Shown: positions 42,330-55,725, numbered from the stretch's first letter. The stretch: DNA of 64,000 bases from Epiperipatus broadwayi (GCA_028023455.1 JAQFVV010000229.1:492501-556500); one strand, 5' to 3'. Numbers and translations are program-made. The notes: generated by a model from the letters alone, not told the origin.

Positions 42330-45300
42330 CTGAGGTGTTAACAACACTTTGATTAAAAACAGAGTTTTTAGTTTTAGCTTTCTAATCCCTTTAAAAACAT
42401 ATGTTTTAATTAATTAAAAAATTTTCAAAAATAAGTATTGTGTTTTTACATTTTGCAATCAGAATAATAATAATAACAATACAATATTTATATTTATTAA
42501 GACCTTTTTTAACATTTAAATTATATAATAATTTTTATTTTAATCAGAGTTATTTTTTAACCTTTTGCTTATCATTATTTTATTTTAGCAAATATAAAAA
42601 AAATCTACAAAAATTTATTCTGTGTTTATTTCTACTTTTCCTTTATTTTACGTATATATATGCACATACACTATATTAGTATATGCTATGTAAGCCAACT
42701 GGTTGCAATATATATATATATTGTTTAAATTTTAAACTTGCTACAATATGATCATCGGTAAGTTATTAGTCATAGCTGATTTAATAAATAGTTTATTGTC
42801 GCATCCGCTAATAAAAAAAATATAATCGTACGATTTAACTGAGGAGATCATATAATATTTGAATAATTAAATAAAAGTTTTAGCTCGTGACTTCTATTTG
42901 TTTGATCCATATAGAAATTGTTTGTACTTAATTGAAAATAGATCCGGAAACTGCAATTTGACTCCATTATTTTGTCAGTATACTAAACCTGTGCTCATCA
43001 GCACTCTCATTAAATATAATAATTATCAATTTCAATTCATACACATATCATCAATATAATTTAATGATTTTTAGAATTATATCCAATCAAAAAATCATTA
43101 AAACTAAAATGCCTTCCAGAATCTCAGGTACAAATATATATCTCAATTTGTCTAATAATTATTTTTGACCTTGAGTTGGAATAATTATAGAAATAGATTT
43201 CAAAATGATCTTTTTTTTATTTTTCCACATGTATTATTCAACATACATAATTCAAATAAACCTTAAATCTAAAGTTTACCTGTAACTATGGTAAAAACCA
43301 CATGCATATCAAATTAAATTGGTGATTAGTCATAATTCTCACAATCATATAAGTTCATTATTTCACCAATTAATAATGCAATCATTATGAGTCAATGGAA
43401 TTTAATTAATTCCAGATCCAATTAGAAAAAAAGTCTATTTAAAAAAACTAGCATTCCCAAGATTAGAAAATATGTAAAAGTGTAAAACAATGTTTTGTAT
43501 AAAACTCCCCTATTTTGTTTGTTGTCTGAATGAATGTTTATCTGAAATGCTGCTTAATTGGTTGCTTTAACTTATTTTATTTTAATTGGTGTGCTTTAAC
43601 AAATTACAAAAACAAAATAAAATAAATAAATGAATAACCATACCTAATTGCACCATTATTATATTAGGAGCATTTTATGCAAAAATAATAATTAGTATTT
43701 TATACAAATTAAATAACTCCATCCTTTCCATTTAATAATCTGTAATTTTTATTAGGAAGCATATTTTATGCAAAGGAAGTAATTACCCATTAATAAAAAA
43801 TGCTTGAAAAAAAAATATATATGTAGTACAGTACTGAATAGGTATAGTATTTAAATCATGAAGAAAATGGGATTAAATTACATAAAATTCATGTTTGAAA
43901 TTTGATATTCAGTGAGGAAAAAAAGAGATTCTATAGTTCTGTATATCCATTTAGTTTTAGTTAATATATAATTGAAGTTTAGTGTAGCTTGGTATTGCTG
44001 TAGTTCAAGCTAATTCTACCATTAATAGTTGTTTGAAATGCTGTGAAATTCGCATATCAAATATAACAGGTATATTTAAAATTTTTAATTTTAATTTAGA
44101 GACTTAGATTGATTACAGCATTTCATTCAAAGCAAAATATTTGTTAAAACAACCAATTTATAAAAAATTACAAAAATGACTGCCTTTCAGGCTGGCTACA
44201 TTTATCATGTTTATTTATATATTATTAAAATATTTTGTTTAATTTACATTTAATTTTAAAACAATTGTTAATGCAATGAATTAAACAAAAAGGCCTTTAT
44301 TTTTGTATTTATTTCTATAATATTAAAATATTTTATTTAAGTTACATTAAATATTGAACAATATTGTTAAAGCAACCAATTAACAAAAAAGACGATCTTT
44401 ACATAGACAACTTGTTAATATGAAAACCCTAGTGCATAATGCTAAACTATAATAAATGAATATCAGCGTTACTCGGAATCTTGACCTCCCAGCTTTATCT
44501 TGAAATTAAGCCTTATCAGAAATCCAATATTATTTGATTCCTCTTATGCTAATTAGAGCTCTGATTAAACTTTGTGATTCCATTATTTATTAAAAATAAT
44601 ACAAATTCATTATTTTTATTAAATATAATTTTATTTGATTAATATATATTATATAAAAATAGTGAAAGTCAAAAAAATGATTTAATGCTATTTTTCAATA
44701 TTTTTCATTTATTAATAAACATTGTTTGTGCATTGGCCTGGGATGTTATGATCTTGTTTCAATGTCTCAAGTGGAAACAAAAATATTTTATCTTGTCACA
44801 TAATCCCTAAGCAGAATCATAATTTTATTTTGGTAGTCATTTAAAAAAAAAATATCTATTCGTATTTAGTTGTTTTTATGAAAGAGTTCATTCATCATCT
44901 TCGTGTGGCAAAAAAAAGTTGATAAAGTAATAAAACATGTTAAAATCATCTCTTTTGATACCCAAATTTTAGCATAAAATATTGATATTAAATAGCTCTT
45001 GATTATTAGCATACACTTAGTAAATAATATGTGAATGTCAATACACATCCACCTATATATTTTATAAAATATATCAACAAATTTCATAATATATATATAT
45101 ATGTTAAAAGTTTAATGAGACTTTCAAATACTTTTTAAATAAATTTTAGTAGTGACATAACCAACTAAACATGCAAATAAAATCTCGTATTGAAAAAGAA
45201 AATTATGCCATGTAAGAACAATATTTATCTTACCCATTTTTAAATCGAAAGTAAAATCACTTTTAGTTTTTTGTCTTATATTATAGATCATATACAATTT

Positions 45301-45586
45301 CTTATGGAAAAGGCTTGCTTACTTAGCAACATTTTTAGGAAGTTGTAATCTTTTCAGTTTACAGACTTATAAAATATTGATATTCTTTTTACAAGGTTTC
45401 CATAAACTAGAGTAAAAAAGTAAAAGTAATTCCACTTTTCTTTTAATATTAGATCAAAAAAGTTCTATTATGGCATGATTGATGAAATTTAATTAGAAAA
45501 ATATTTAGAAAATACAATTACATTTTCAATATTTTGAAATGCAAAAAAAAATAATATATATATATATTAGTGATAGATACTGTGTT

Positions 45587-45626
<40 letters not shown>

Positions 45627-45650
45627 ACACCAGTATATATTCCGATCTAT
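42330..45650. other. AT-rich non-coding stretch
   Basis: No gene found. TA runs lie near 42708 and 45085, with more TA tracts at 45555-45660. Confidence 0.5.
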
Positions 45651-45671
45651 ATATATATATGTTGGTGGCCA

Positions 45672-47618
45672 ATGGAAAGATAGTGATCTGGAATTGAAAT
45701 CTGCTGTTGGAAGTTCCTTGGGTGTAATTAAATGTTATTCAAAGGTTGGCAATGATTTAGTTAAAAAAGTAAAAGAAAAGAATTTAAAATATACAATAAA
45801 TAGTAATTGGAATGTACAAATTTCTAAGTTTAAAAAATTTGCATTTGATAATAATCTTGTGTGTATAAAAGAGGATAAAGGTTTAAGGATGTGTTTGTTA
45901 CTAAAGTCTGATTATTAAAATAAAGTTATTACTCAAATGAATATTCTTAATTTTATAAAGGTTAATAAGATAAATATTGAAAGTTTATGGGTTCAATTTG
46001 TTAATAACATTTTTTAAAAAGCCAAAAATAATGTAATTGATAATTCTATGTATTATAGGATTTATTCCTCAGCTGCAATGTGTCCTAAAATATTTTCAAA
46101 TATAGAATTGCACAAAGAAAAAGAACCATTATGATTCATGATTGATTTTGGGGGTGCGTTTTATTATGAAACATGTAAATTAATTGAGAAAATGTTACAG
46201 GAAATTCTTGGTTTTGATATGTATACAATATGTTCATCATTTGATTTTGTTGGTAAAATTAATAATATTGTTATTGATAAATTCAATGTAATTTGTACCC
46301 TTGATGTCAATGAAATGTATGGATCAATTGATAGAATGTCTTCTATTGAAATAATTAATAATGCATTAAAGTTAAAAAATGTTAATGTTAAAATAATAAA
46401 ATTTATTGTTAAAACATTAAACTTTATTGATAAAAATATTTATGTGATTTTTAAGCATGAATTTTATAAAATGAATAATGGCTGGCCGATGGGTCTTCCT
46501 ACAGTTGCCCAAATATGTAATTTTGTTATATCTACATATGAAAAAAATATTTTGAAAAAGGAATATTATCAGAAAAATATTACTTTATACGATCAATATG
46601 TTGATGTTTTTGTTTGTGGAAAGCCAAATGCTATTAATGATTTGTTTAAGGAATTAAATAATATAAAGGGCTTAAAATGGATTAAAACAGATAAAAATTC
46701 AATGTGTGTTCAATTTTTAGATCTCAAGATAACTAGAAACAAAGGTAAACTGGATTATTATATGACACTGAAACCAATAGCAAAAAGAGGATATATTCCA
46801 TATGAATCAAAAGTACCAATGTCACATAAAATGGCAGGTTTGAAATCCTTCTTATTTAGAAATGATAACCTTTGTAAACATGCATTGGATAAAACCAAAA
46901 ATATTGAAATTTATTATAATGAATTGTTAAAACTTGGATATAATTATGATTGTGTTTATTATACTGTTAAAAAATTTTAATTCTAAATATAAAAATAATA
47001 TTAATAATAATGTTAATTCTTCTGCTAAAAAATTTTGGATATCAATACCATATATTTCAAGTCAACAGGCAAGTTTCATTAAGAAAATGTATCAAGGTAT
47101 ATGTGCTATTGCATTTTATGCACCACCTACATTGAATAAATTGATAAATAATTCAAAGGATAAGACTTTATTAACAAATAAAAATTGTATCATTTACAAA
47201 TAGACGTGTAGTTGTGGCAGTGGATATATAGATGAATCAAGGTGCACATTGGAAAAATGAACAAAAGAGCAATTGTTATTATTAAAAAGGGTTCAAAATA
47301 TAAAACAAAATTATAAAAATAATGATAATTTATCAGCTTCTGTCTTTTATGACCATAATAAATCATATATATATATATATGATTTTGATTTTAATTATAG
47401 TAAAGTAAAAATATTGGAAACTGAAAGAAATAATAATAAAAGAAAAATTAAAAACGAGATGTTAATATATAAATACAAGCAAAATTTAATTAATGGACAA
47501 ACAGCAAACATTAAAATCACGAAATTATGGGAAAGTTGACATCATGGAATTATGGAAAAGCTAATATTTTAAAGTATTAGTTGATAAAAACTACAAAGAT
47601 AGTTGAAAGCGCTTCTAA
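45672..47618 (+). pseudogene. Penelope-like element B (RT plus GIY-YIG), inactive
   Basis: Nearly full-length coding remains. The N-terminal part (45694-45918) ends with NNLVCIKEDKGLRMCLLLK, the DKG region. The same frame runs through two TAA stops and a TGA into the RT (46138-46980): ICTLDVNEMYGSID, NGWPMGLPTVAQICN, then DQYVDVFVCG and VQFLDLKITRNKGK. The catalytic YVDD is YVDV (46597-46608), so the enzyme is dead. A frameshift near 46975 leads into the C-terminal part with TCSCGSGYIDESRCTLEK (stops on either side), a degenerate GIY-YIG domain, ending KITKLWES. The pattern is that of animal Penelope-like retroelements with a C-terminal endonuclease. A hammerhead-like motif follows the stop at 47577-47618. 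Confidence 0.85.
47577..47618 (+). ncRNA. Hammerhead-like motif at the 3' end of Penelope-like element B
   Basis: TTAG (stem I), TTGATAA (core box), AACTA/TAGTT hairpin (stem II), GAAA, palindrome AGCGCT (stem III), T at the cleavage position, CTAA (stem I partner). The layout equals a type I hammerhead. Against CUGANGA the box has U3 and A8. Two other copies of the family (60449-60490 minus, 61405-61448) show the same two changes. Confidence 0.55.
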
Positions 47619-47692
47619 GTGACGGTCATATATATATTTTTATAAACTTTTAAGTACCGTATTTTCTAATATTTATTTATAAATTTACATGC

Positions 47693-47727
<35 letters not shown>

Positions 47728-47745
47728 CGTGCGTGTGTGTGTACT
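47693..47745. repeat. (TA)n(TG)n microsatellite
   Basis: A TA run followed by TG with two CG interruptions. Confidence 0.9.
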
Positions 47746-47749
47746 ACAT

Positions 47750-49240
47750 GCTTGTGTGTAACTTTATAAAAGAAAAAATAATAATGTTTAAAATTAAGAT
47801 TAACCAAAAATCAAATCAAAGATATAATGTGGATTTAAAAAATAAAATATTTTACATTATATATTTTTTCATTCCTCATATCTTGATTTATAACCTCAAA
47901 ATAATATGTAATTAATTATCTTCAGTTTGAGAGAGAATTTATTTTCTAAAATTTGTCCAATTATTAAATCAAATAGCTAATAATTGATCAAAATGTAAAG
48001 AAAAAATTAGCTTAATTTTTTATTTTTTTATGAGAAAGAAGATTGCAAAGGAAATGATAATCTTGGATGAAAAAGTAGGATAAATAATTCTAAAAAAATA
48101 AAGTTGAGGGAGTTAGTTTATTTAGTCATTCAATACAAAGAATAGCAGCAATTCAATAAATCTGAGGAGAAATCAGATAAGCAAATAAATCAGAGAATTA
48201 TCTAAGCAATATCAATACTGTTCTTTAGACATACAAAACAAACTTGGATCAACTTAAACTAAACTGACAATTTCTGTGACAATCCACCCCCCTTTCTATC
48301 ATTAATTACTCACTAAAGAAGAATATTAAACATCTCAAAAACTTTAAATTATATCTATAAATGCTTTTAATCATAGTTTTAGGTCATTAAAATTTTTTTT
48401 TTTTTAATTTCAGGTTATTTCTTTTTTTTTTTAGTAAGATGTCATCAGATGTTACTGATACAGTGCTACTTAATTACAATCAATATTTCTGTTACCTACC
48501 CAGAAGGTTCCAGTATATATAAATAAAACGTCAGCTTCTCTGATCCAAACGTTAACAATATTTTTGTCGATCTTTCCCAATCCAGTTTAATCTATCTCTC
48601 TGTGCTGCAACTCTCTTTTCTCATCCATTCTCTAAACAGATATTCCCCGGCAACAGAAATTTTTATCTGGATGTTATTAAAAATATATATATAACTTTTC
48701 TTGCGCTGCAAAAATCAGCCACGTGACTAATACTACTATCATTCATATGCTATAAATGATATAAGGACAATTTGTTAAATATGTTCAGATAATTTTTATT
48801 GAGATATTAATCTAACAAAAGAAGAGATAAGAACTTTCACTAAAATTATAGAAAAAAACAATTATAAGAATATTATTGCTCAATGGTGGATAAAGCAAGA
48901 CAGTTATAAATTGAGAGTAAAAAGAAAATCTACAGAAAATAAATTTAAATCTGTAATTCTGCTACATTCCTTTTTTTTTTTTTTGAATTATAAATAATAA
49001 TACAATGTAATATTTATTTATTTATTAATAAGAATATAAAAATTTGTTTTATTAGGTAACAAAATCTAATATAAATAAGATATAAAAATACTTTTCTGTA
49101 AACGACAATTGCTGTAGGAAAGATAATAAAATTGAATTGAATTATTATTTTTATTGCTTATCAGTCAGTCATGGAATAAAAATCCTCAGTAACCTTCAGC
49201 TAAGATAGATTATTAATTTAAGAAAGTAAATTGGTAATCT
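47750..49240. other. AT-rich stretch; possible LTR remnant near 48.5 kb
   Basis: CCAGTATATATAAATAAAACGTC near 48510 combines a TATA-like and a polyadenylation-like signal in a more complex 48420-48660 block, as in an LTR, but no partner was seen. Confidence 0.3.
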
Positions 49241-49244
49241 TATA

Positions 49245-49830
49245 ATTAGAAAGGTGAACTTATGTTAGGTACAACCCAGACTCCAACGTGCTGCTGCTAC
49301 TTTTTATAAGTTAAAAGATGGATTATATCATTACATTTAACTACTGCAACTAAGTTAGCTATATATAAAACTTTTATTTACCTAAATTATTATATGGATA
49401 TGAAACTTGGACATTCTATCGACACAATATTAAGTCATTAGAAAAGTTTTATCTAAGTAAACTTTTTCAAATTTTAAAAATACAATGGCAACACTGTAAA
49501 ACCAATAAATATGTTCTTCAACTTGGTGAATATAATATTATTGGGTCCACTATTGAATTGTTTGCATTGTGTTTTGTAGTGAACTTGAACATGGATCTCA
49601 TAGGAGAGATAGACTCTTTCTACATTATAAAGATTATCTCAAAAACATTCTAAAGAAAGGCAATGTCAATTATTTCTATTGGGAAGATATGGGAAAGAAT
49701 AAGATAAATACATTGGAGAGCTACAATTAGATATGATATTGAAGTATTTTAGGAAAAAAAGATCTTTGCTGAAAAAATTAAAAGATAACATCGTAAAATA
49801 TCAAATAAAGAGAAAAATGAACCATTGTAT
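49245..49830 (+). pseudogene. Non-LTR retrotransposon (LINE) 3' end of ORF2
   Basis: Decayed frame with the C-terminal signature of LINE reverse transcriptases: LLYGYETWTFYRHNIKSLEK, then LSKLFQILKIQWQ and TNKYVLQLG, and in another frame RLFLHYKDYLKNILKKGNVN followed by WED. This matches the family pattern LLYGxETWxxxxxxxxxLxxFxxxxLRxIxxIxWxDxxTNxxVL...KDxLKxxLxxxxI...WE. Frameshifts and stops make it inactive. The upstream parts of the element are missing. Confidence 0.75.
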
Positions 49831-49845
49831 TTGTGGTTCATATAT

Positions 49846-49882
49846 ATATATATAATGTGTGTGCGCGCGCGCGTGTGTGTAG
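49846..49882. repeat. TA / TG / CG microsatellite
   Basis: Mixed dinucleotide run TATATA, GTGTGT, GCGCGC, GTGTGT. Confidence 0.9.
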
Positions 49883-49884
49883 TT

Positions 49885-51040
49885 ACCGCAAAATTCAGTT
49901 TTAGAGTAGTTTTTTTCCTTCACCCCTTCTTGCTGTATTTTGTTGTGCTTTTTTTTGATTTGGAATAGCCACTAATTTTTGAATGGTTGTTTATTATTAC
50001 TTTAAAAGCAGTTAAAACATTTTATTCAGCTATTCTAATATTATATTTTAAAAATCGCTTTCGTTAATTACAAACCGCAAATGCAATCTTTTATCAGTTT
50101 TAACTTCCAATTTTAAATGTTTTTATCAGCTGTTAAATTATTATTGCAGCAATCGAAGATAGTTAAATTTTTCTTTATTAAATAATTAATAATAAAATAA
50201 TTTTCAAAGAACCCGTCTGGATTTGCTTTTTCTAATGAATCTAATAGAACAGATTTTGATCCTCAATAATATGATTAGCCTGAAAATCATATTGGCAATG
50301 TTAAAATGCTTTTATAGAATGAACCTCAAATTTCTTATCATTATGTTAATAATTATGCTTATTTTTAACACTGGAGATATTTATCTATAATTTGTCCAGA
50401 AATTTCTACCTAGAATTTTTCTTCCAATATTAACTTTTTTTTACAATCTATATCATAATTATGATTAAGATGTCAGTATTTGAGTCACATGTACTTCCAA
50501 ATTCTTTTTATTCATATTTCTTTTTAAACAAATTATTCTGTAAGCTAATCCATAGTTGTGCATAATGTGTTGATGTCACAGCATCAATATATTATTTTCA
50601 ATAATTTTGAGATATGATTTACTGGTTTTTACATTCAAAAATTTGTTATTTTATCAGTATAGATATAAAAACAGTATTCATTAATAAATGCTCTCTAATT
50701 CAGAAAACTATTTGATTCTGACATTAAATCATAACGTTGAAAAAAAACATTTTTGATATCAATGTATATTTTAAAAATTATGTGAGCTTAATAGCGAGTT
50801 ATTTTTTCCACTAGCTGATCGTATATAAATTTTAAATTTATATCCTGAAATTCAATTATTTTTTTACTTCTGATGCATAACATAAAAAATAATTGAATCA
50901 TAAATAAATTTTCTAATGAACTAAAAACCACTTTTTGTTCTATGCATTTTTTAACGATGTTGTGGATATTCAATTCGTATTGAGTTTTCAATTTTCATGG
51001 ATAATATAAATTTAATATTGTAATTCTCGTCAAGAAATAA
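49885..51040. other. AT-rich non-coding stretch
   Basis: No supported gene. A 67-codon minus frame at 50788-50991 abuts the Penelope-like remnant at 51046, but I could not relate it to that family. Confidence 0.4.
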
Positions 51041-51045
51041 TACAT

Positions 51046-51980
51046 TATTCTAGATATGTTGATGATATTTTAATTATTGGTAATAAAAGAGCAATGAATA
51101 ATATTTATAATGAATTTAATAATATATATATATAATTAAATTTACAAAAGTTGAATTTGAAGATAAAATTAAATATTTAGATATAGAAATTAATATAAAG
51201 ATAATAAAATTAACTTAAAACATTTTATTAAAGAACATAAATTAAGAAAAAATATTCATGTAGATTCACAATAAGTGTGGGTGTAAAAATTAGCAGTTGT
51301 TACAAATTTTAAATATAGGAATGATAAATATAATACAGATAAAAGTATAGCTCAATTACAAAAGAATCAGTTTATTAAATTATATAAAAATTATGGATAT
51401 AATCCTAAAACTATTAAATATATCTTTTTTAATTCTAAAACATCTATAGTGGGTGATAAAATTTCTGAGGAAAATAATGGTATTGATAATTGTAATAATG
51501 AATGAAATAAGAAATGGATTAAACTTTCATTTTATCCTAGAATATGAAATACATTAAGATATAACAAAAATTATATTGAGAAGAATATAAATATTGGCTC
51601 AGCAAATAGTAAAAATCTCAATCTATCAATAGGTAATTATAGGTTAAGAGGTGATATACAGTACAAAAAAAGAAATTGTATATTAAATTACATGTGAAAA
51701 TAGTAAAATGATTTACTTTGGGCATACTGGAAAACAATTAGAAGTAAGAGTCAAAGAACATAATGTAATTAATAGAAGAAATGATAAATCTGCATTATGC
51801 ATTCATTTCTTGAAATATGGGCATCAAATAGATGATACAAAAAGTATTAAATATTTAAATTACATCAAATACCCAAAAAGAAAACAAATATATGAAATAT
51901 ACTATATTAAAAATAATTTGAATAATTGCATGAATATTTACAAGACTTCTATAAATTTGGTTATTAATTGGTTAATTTAA
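51046..51980 (+). pseudogene. Penelope-like element C, RT and GIY-YIG remnant
   Basis: Starts inside the RT with YSRYVDDILIIGNKRAMNNI; the catalytic YVDD is intact at 51055-51066. It goes on through VEFEDKIKYLDIEI, several frameshifts and stops, to a C-terminal part in one frame (51708-51980): MIYFGHTGKQLEVRVKEHNV, CIHFLKYGHQIDDTKS, then YPKRKQIYEIYYIKNNLNNC. IYFGHTGKxLxxRVKEH is a degenerate form of the GIY-YIG motif YIGeTgrxLxxRxxEH. It differs clearly from elements A and B, so it is a third lineage. No hammerhead motif was found after its stop. Confidence 0.8.
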
Positions 51981-51984
51981 ATGA

Positions 51985-53960
51985 ATATAAAATGATATAA
52001 ATATAATTGTAAAAAAAATTCATGTAATTTATTTATAGTATTGTTATGATATACTCAATTATTTTGTAATTATGGATTTATATATGAGGATTTTGATTTA
52101 TTTTAATGACTTATATTGTTATTGTTTGTTTTAATATTATTATTGAACACTAGGTGGTTTTATGTCTGAAATAGTTTGTTAATGTTAAATAGATTATTAA
52201 CATTTGAAAAGGGCATCAAATCAAGTGCTGAAAAATGCTTTTAATGTATAAAAAACATGTATTGATATTTATATAGCTGTTGTAAAGAATTTATTATTTT
52301 CTGATTAATATTAAGTTTGCATTAACACAAGAAGTAAAATATCATGGAACAAATCAGTAGCTTTATTATTTGATGAATAGTATTCTAATTTATATGTTAT
52401 AAATGGATTATTATTCTATAGTAAACAACAAAAAAAAAAACATATGAGCAAAGTATTTCATTTTTATATAAAAGCAATCAAGAGCTTATTTTTTATAAAG
52501 TGATAAAATTCATTTATAAACCCAAAATCTATTGGTAATAAAGTTGCATTTCACTTTAATCTTTTCTTGTTTTTTATTTATTGGCTAGTATTAATCTAAT
52601 CTATCAGGACCTCATATTTATAGATCACCTTAATAAGTTAAAAAGTAAAGACTTTATCATGTCTTCAAAATTCCACTATAATGAGACATGAAGTCTCTTT
52701 CAAATACCAAAAATCACCTAAGACATAAACAATCACATACGAAATTTGATACTGGCATTTCCATCAGAGATTCTCCAGGGGATTAAACTTTAGATCCATC
52801 ACAGATTCTCAATCAGGATGTTGAGCTCATTTATCTATCTCTAGAACTTCTTACCAAGAAAGACAATGTATTCACACGTTTTTAAATAATCAATTATTTT
52901 ACACTAATGAAGTTATTTTTGAAATTAATCTAATCTATTCATATCGTTTTAAAATTCATCTTTATTTTCCAGTTAAAAATGGATATCCTTTTTTTTTTTC
53001 TAACGGTTTCAAGAATGGCTATAAATCAACTATCTGGAATTTAAAACTACTTGCATTAACAATTACACTTTGAATGAGTAGACCCTAGATAGAGATTTTA
53101 TGCACAAATCTTCTTTAATCCATTGATTATTCTGATTTGCAATGACAGCGGCTATTGTGTGGAGATTTTAGCCTCTCTATAGATTATATTTTTTTACAGT
53201 CTAATGTAAATAATTAGATTTTAACTACAATATTAACAACTTAATTGTTAGTGAGATTAATAAATAGAGTTAAGACATAGATTTAACATATAACACTATG
53301 ACGCCTCTACCAATAGATAATTATACTTTTTACTTCCTATTAGCCTGATACAATGTAGATTTATTTACTAACACTGAATGTATATTTTAATTGACTGCGT
53401 CCAGATTTTTAATAAAATAATAATAACCCTATGCTTCAATTTAAAATATTTTGTTTATTCAGTCCAGACTTAAACTTCAGCTCATGATATGGACAATCAG
53501 ATGATTTAATCACTACATTAATTTTTCGTAAAAATAATTAAAAACTGTCAGTCGTTTCTGTTAACTGATATATATATATATAAGTAATTTATTTCGTTAC
53601 TTCAATCTTATTTTTCTACTTTATTATGAAATTGATAAATATAGCAACTAATTATGATACTATGTTTCTAGGGAGCAATATATTTTTTTTTTAAAAATCA
53701 TTAATAATAATTGCATACATAAAAAAATATCAAGTTAGCTGTTTACGAGGAACTAAACGAATATAATATAAGAAATTAATTACTTCGTGGGAGAATAAAA
53801 AATAATGTAAATTCTGATTAAAGTTTTAATATATTTAAAAATTATCTGTATATATTTGTAAATATATGGTGTACATCCTAATGTTTTGAAATATTTTTTA
53901 CAATCAATTGTGACTAGAACAATAAATTATAACGAAATGATTAAATTACTTATTAACTGT
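51985..53960. other. AT-rich non-coding stretch
   Basis: No gene or repeat boundary recognised before the U array. Confidence 0.5.
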
Positions 53961-54127
53961 AATAGTTAATATCACTAAACACCACATGATCACCATTTCT
54001 TATGCTAGCACATTACTGGTATTAAAACAGGCAAAACTCCCCATATAGTAGTGCCACTCAGTGACAACCAGAGTAATTAATGGATACCAGAAGGCTTGTG
54101 CATAAAATCCCTATCTAGAGCCTACTC

Positions 54128-54186
54128 ATCCAATATTTCCAGAGTAGTTTCTGGCTTGTGGCCTTCATCAGTGAAAAGCTTTGGAT
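54128..54186 (-). ncRNA. Hammerhead-like core, U family, unit 1
   Basis: On the minus strand: AGATCCAAAGC, TTTTCA, CTGATGA, GGC/GCC stem II, GAAA, then ACTACT in place of the palindrome ACTAGT, C, TGGAAATATTGGAT. The core boxes are intact but stem III is damaged. Confidence 0.6.
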
Positions 54187-54581
54187 CTAAGAGCACTGCA
54201 CCTAGATATTAGAATCTAATGCAACCCTCCAGCAGCCACCTTTTATCTCTACTTAACTACAAAACTATGAAAATAAAATTGGAAAGCACAATATTTTCAA
54301 TCTAAGCTCAATAGCTTATATAGTTATGTATGTCTGAACCCAGTTTAATGCCCATACATTTTGGTGACTTTGCCTCTTTAACAACCATAGCCACCAATAT
54401 CCTATTAAGCAGGATTGGTGTTAAACCACTAAACATCACATGATCACCATTTCTTATGCTATCACATCACTGTTATTAAAACAGGCAGAACTCTCCATAT
54501 AGTAGTGCCACTCATTGCCAACCAGAGTAATCAATGGATGCCAGAAGGCTTGTGTATAAAATCTCTATTTAGTGCTTACTC

Positions 54582-54640
54582 ATCCAATATCCCCAGACTA
54601 GTTTCTGGCTTGTGGCCTTCGTTGGTGAAGGGCTTTGGAT
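54582..54640 (-). ncRNA. Hammerhead-like core, U family, unit 2 (dead)
   Basis: As unit 1, but the box reads CCAACGA; U4 and G5 are changed, which should abolish cleavage. Stem II, GAAA, ACTAGT, C17 and the stem I partner are kept. Confidence 0.6.
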
Positions 54641-54824
54641 CTGAGAGCACTGCACTTAGATCTTAGGATTTAAGGCAACACTCCAGCAGCAACCTTTTAT
54701 CTCTACTTAACTACAAAACTATGAGAATAAAATTGAAAACAATAATATTTTCAACCTAAACTCAATAGCTTATATAGTCATATGGGTCTGAACAAAGTTC
54801 AAGATCTAGGTGCAGTGCTCTCAG

Positions 54825-54883
54825 ATCCAAAGCTCCTCACTGATGAAGGCCACAAGCCAAAAACTAGTCTGGGGATATTGGCT
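54825..54883 (+). ncRNA. Hammerhead-like core, U family, unit 3
   Basis: CTGATGA, GGC/GCC stem II, AAAA instead of GAAA (G12 lost), ACTAGT, C, TGGGGATATTGG. Predicted inactive. Confidence 0.6.
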
Positions 54884-55280
54884 GAGTAGGCACTAGATAG
54901 GGATTTTATGCACAGGCCTTCTGGCATCCATTGCTTATGCTGGTTGGCACCGAGTGACACTACACTATGGAGAGTTTTGCATGTTTAATAACAGTAATGT
55001 GCTAGCATAAGAAATGGTGATCATGTGATGTTTAATGGTTTAACACCAATCTTGCCTAATAGGATAGTGGTGGTTATGGTTGTTAAAGAGGCAAAGACAC
55101 CAAAATGTATGGGTATTAAACTGGGTTCAGACATATATGACTATATAAGCTATTGAGCTTAGATTGAAAATATTATTGTGTTTTCTAATTTTATTTTCAT
55201 AGTTTTGTAGTTAAGTAAAGTTAAAATGTGGCTGCTTGAGGGTTGCATTAGTTTCTAAGATCTAGGTGCAGTGCTCTCGG

Positions 55281-55339
55281 ATCCAAAGCTTCTCACTGAT
55301 GAAGGCAACAAGCCAGAAACTAGTTTGGGGATATTGGTG
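55281..55339 (+). ncRNA. Hammerhead-like core, U family, unit 4
   Basis: CTGATGA, GGC/GCC stem II with loop AACAA, GAAA, ACTAGT, then T at the cleavage position (allowed by the UH rule, though less favourable than C), TGGGGATATTGGT. All core boxes are intact. Confidence 0.65.
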
Positions 55340-55725
55340 AGTAGGCACTAGATAGGGATTTTATGCACAAGCCTTTTGGCATCTATTGATTACTCTGGTT
55401 GGCACTGAGTGGCACTATTATATGGAGGGTTTTGCCTGTTTTAATAACAGTAATGTGCTAGCATAAGAAATGGTGACCATGTGATGTTTAGTGGTTTAAC
55501 ACCAATCCTGCCTAATAGGATAGTGGTGGCTATGATTGTTAAAGAGGCAAAGACACCAAAATGTATGGGTATTAAACTGGGTTCAGACCTATATCACTAT
55601 ATAAGCTATTGAGATTAGATTGAAAATATTGTGTTTTCAATTTTATTCTCATAGTTTTGTAGTTAAGTAGAGATGGAAGAGGAGGATTGCATATTAGATC
55701 TTAAAATATAGATGCAGTGCTCTCC

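Noticed and set aside
43000-43020. Minus-strand CTGATGAGCAC as a hammerhead box
   Set aside because: No following GAAA and no stem III.
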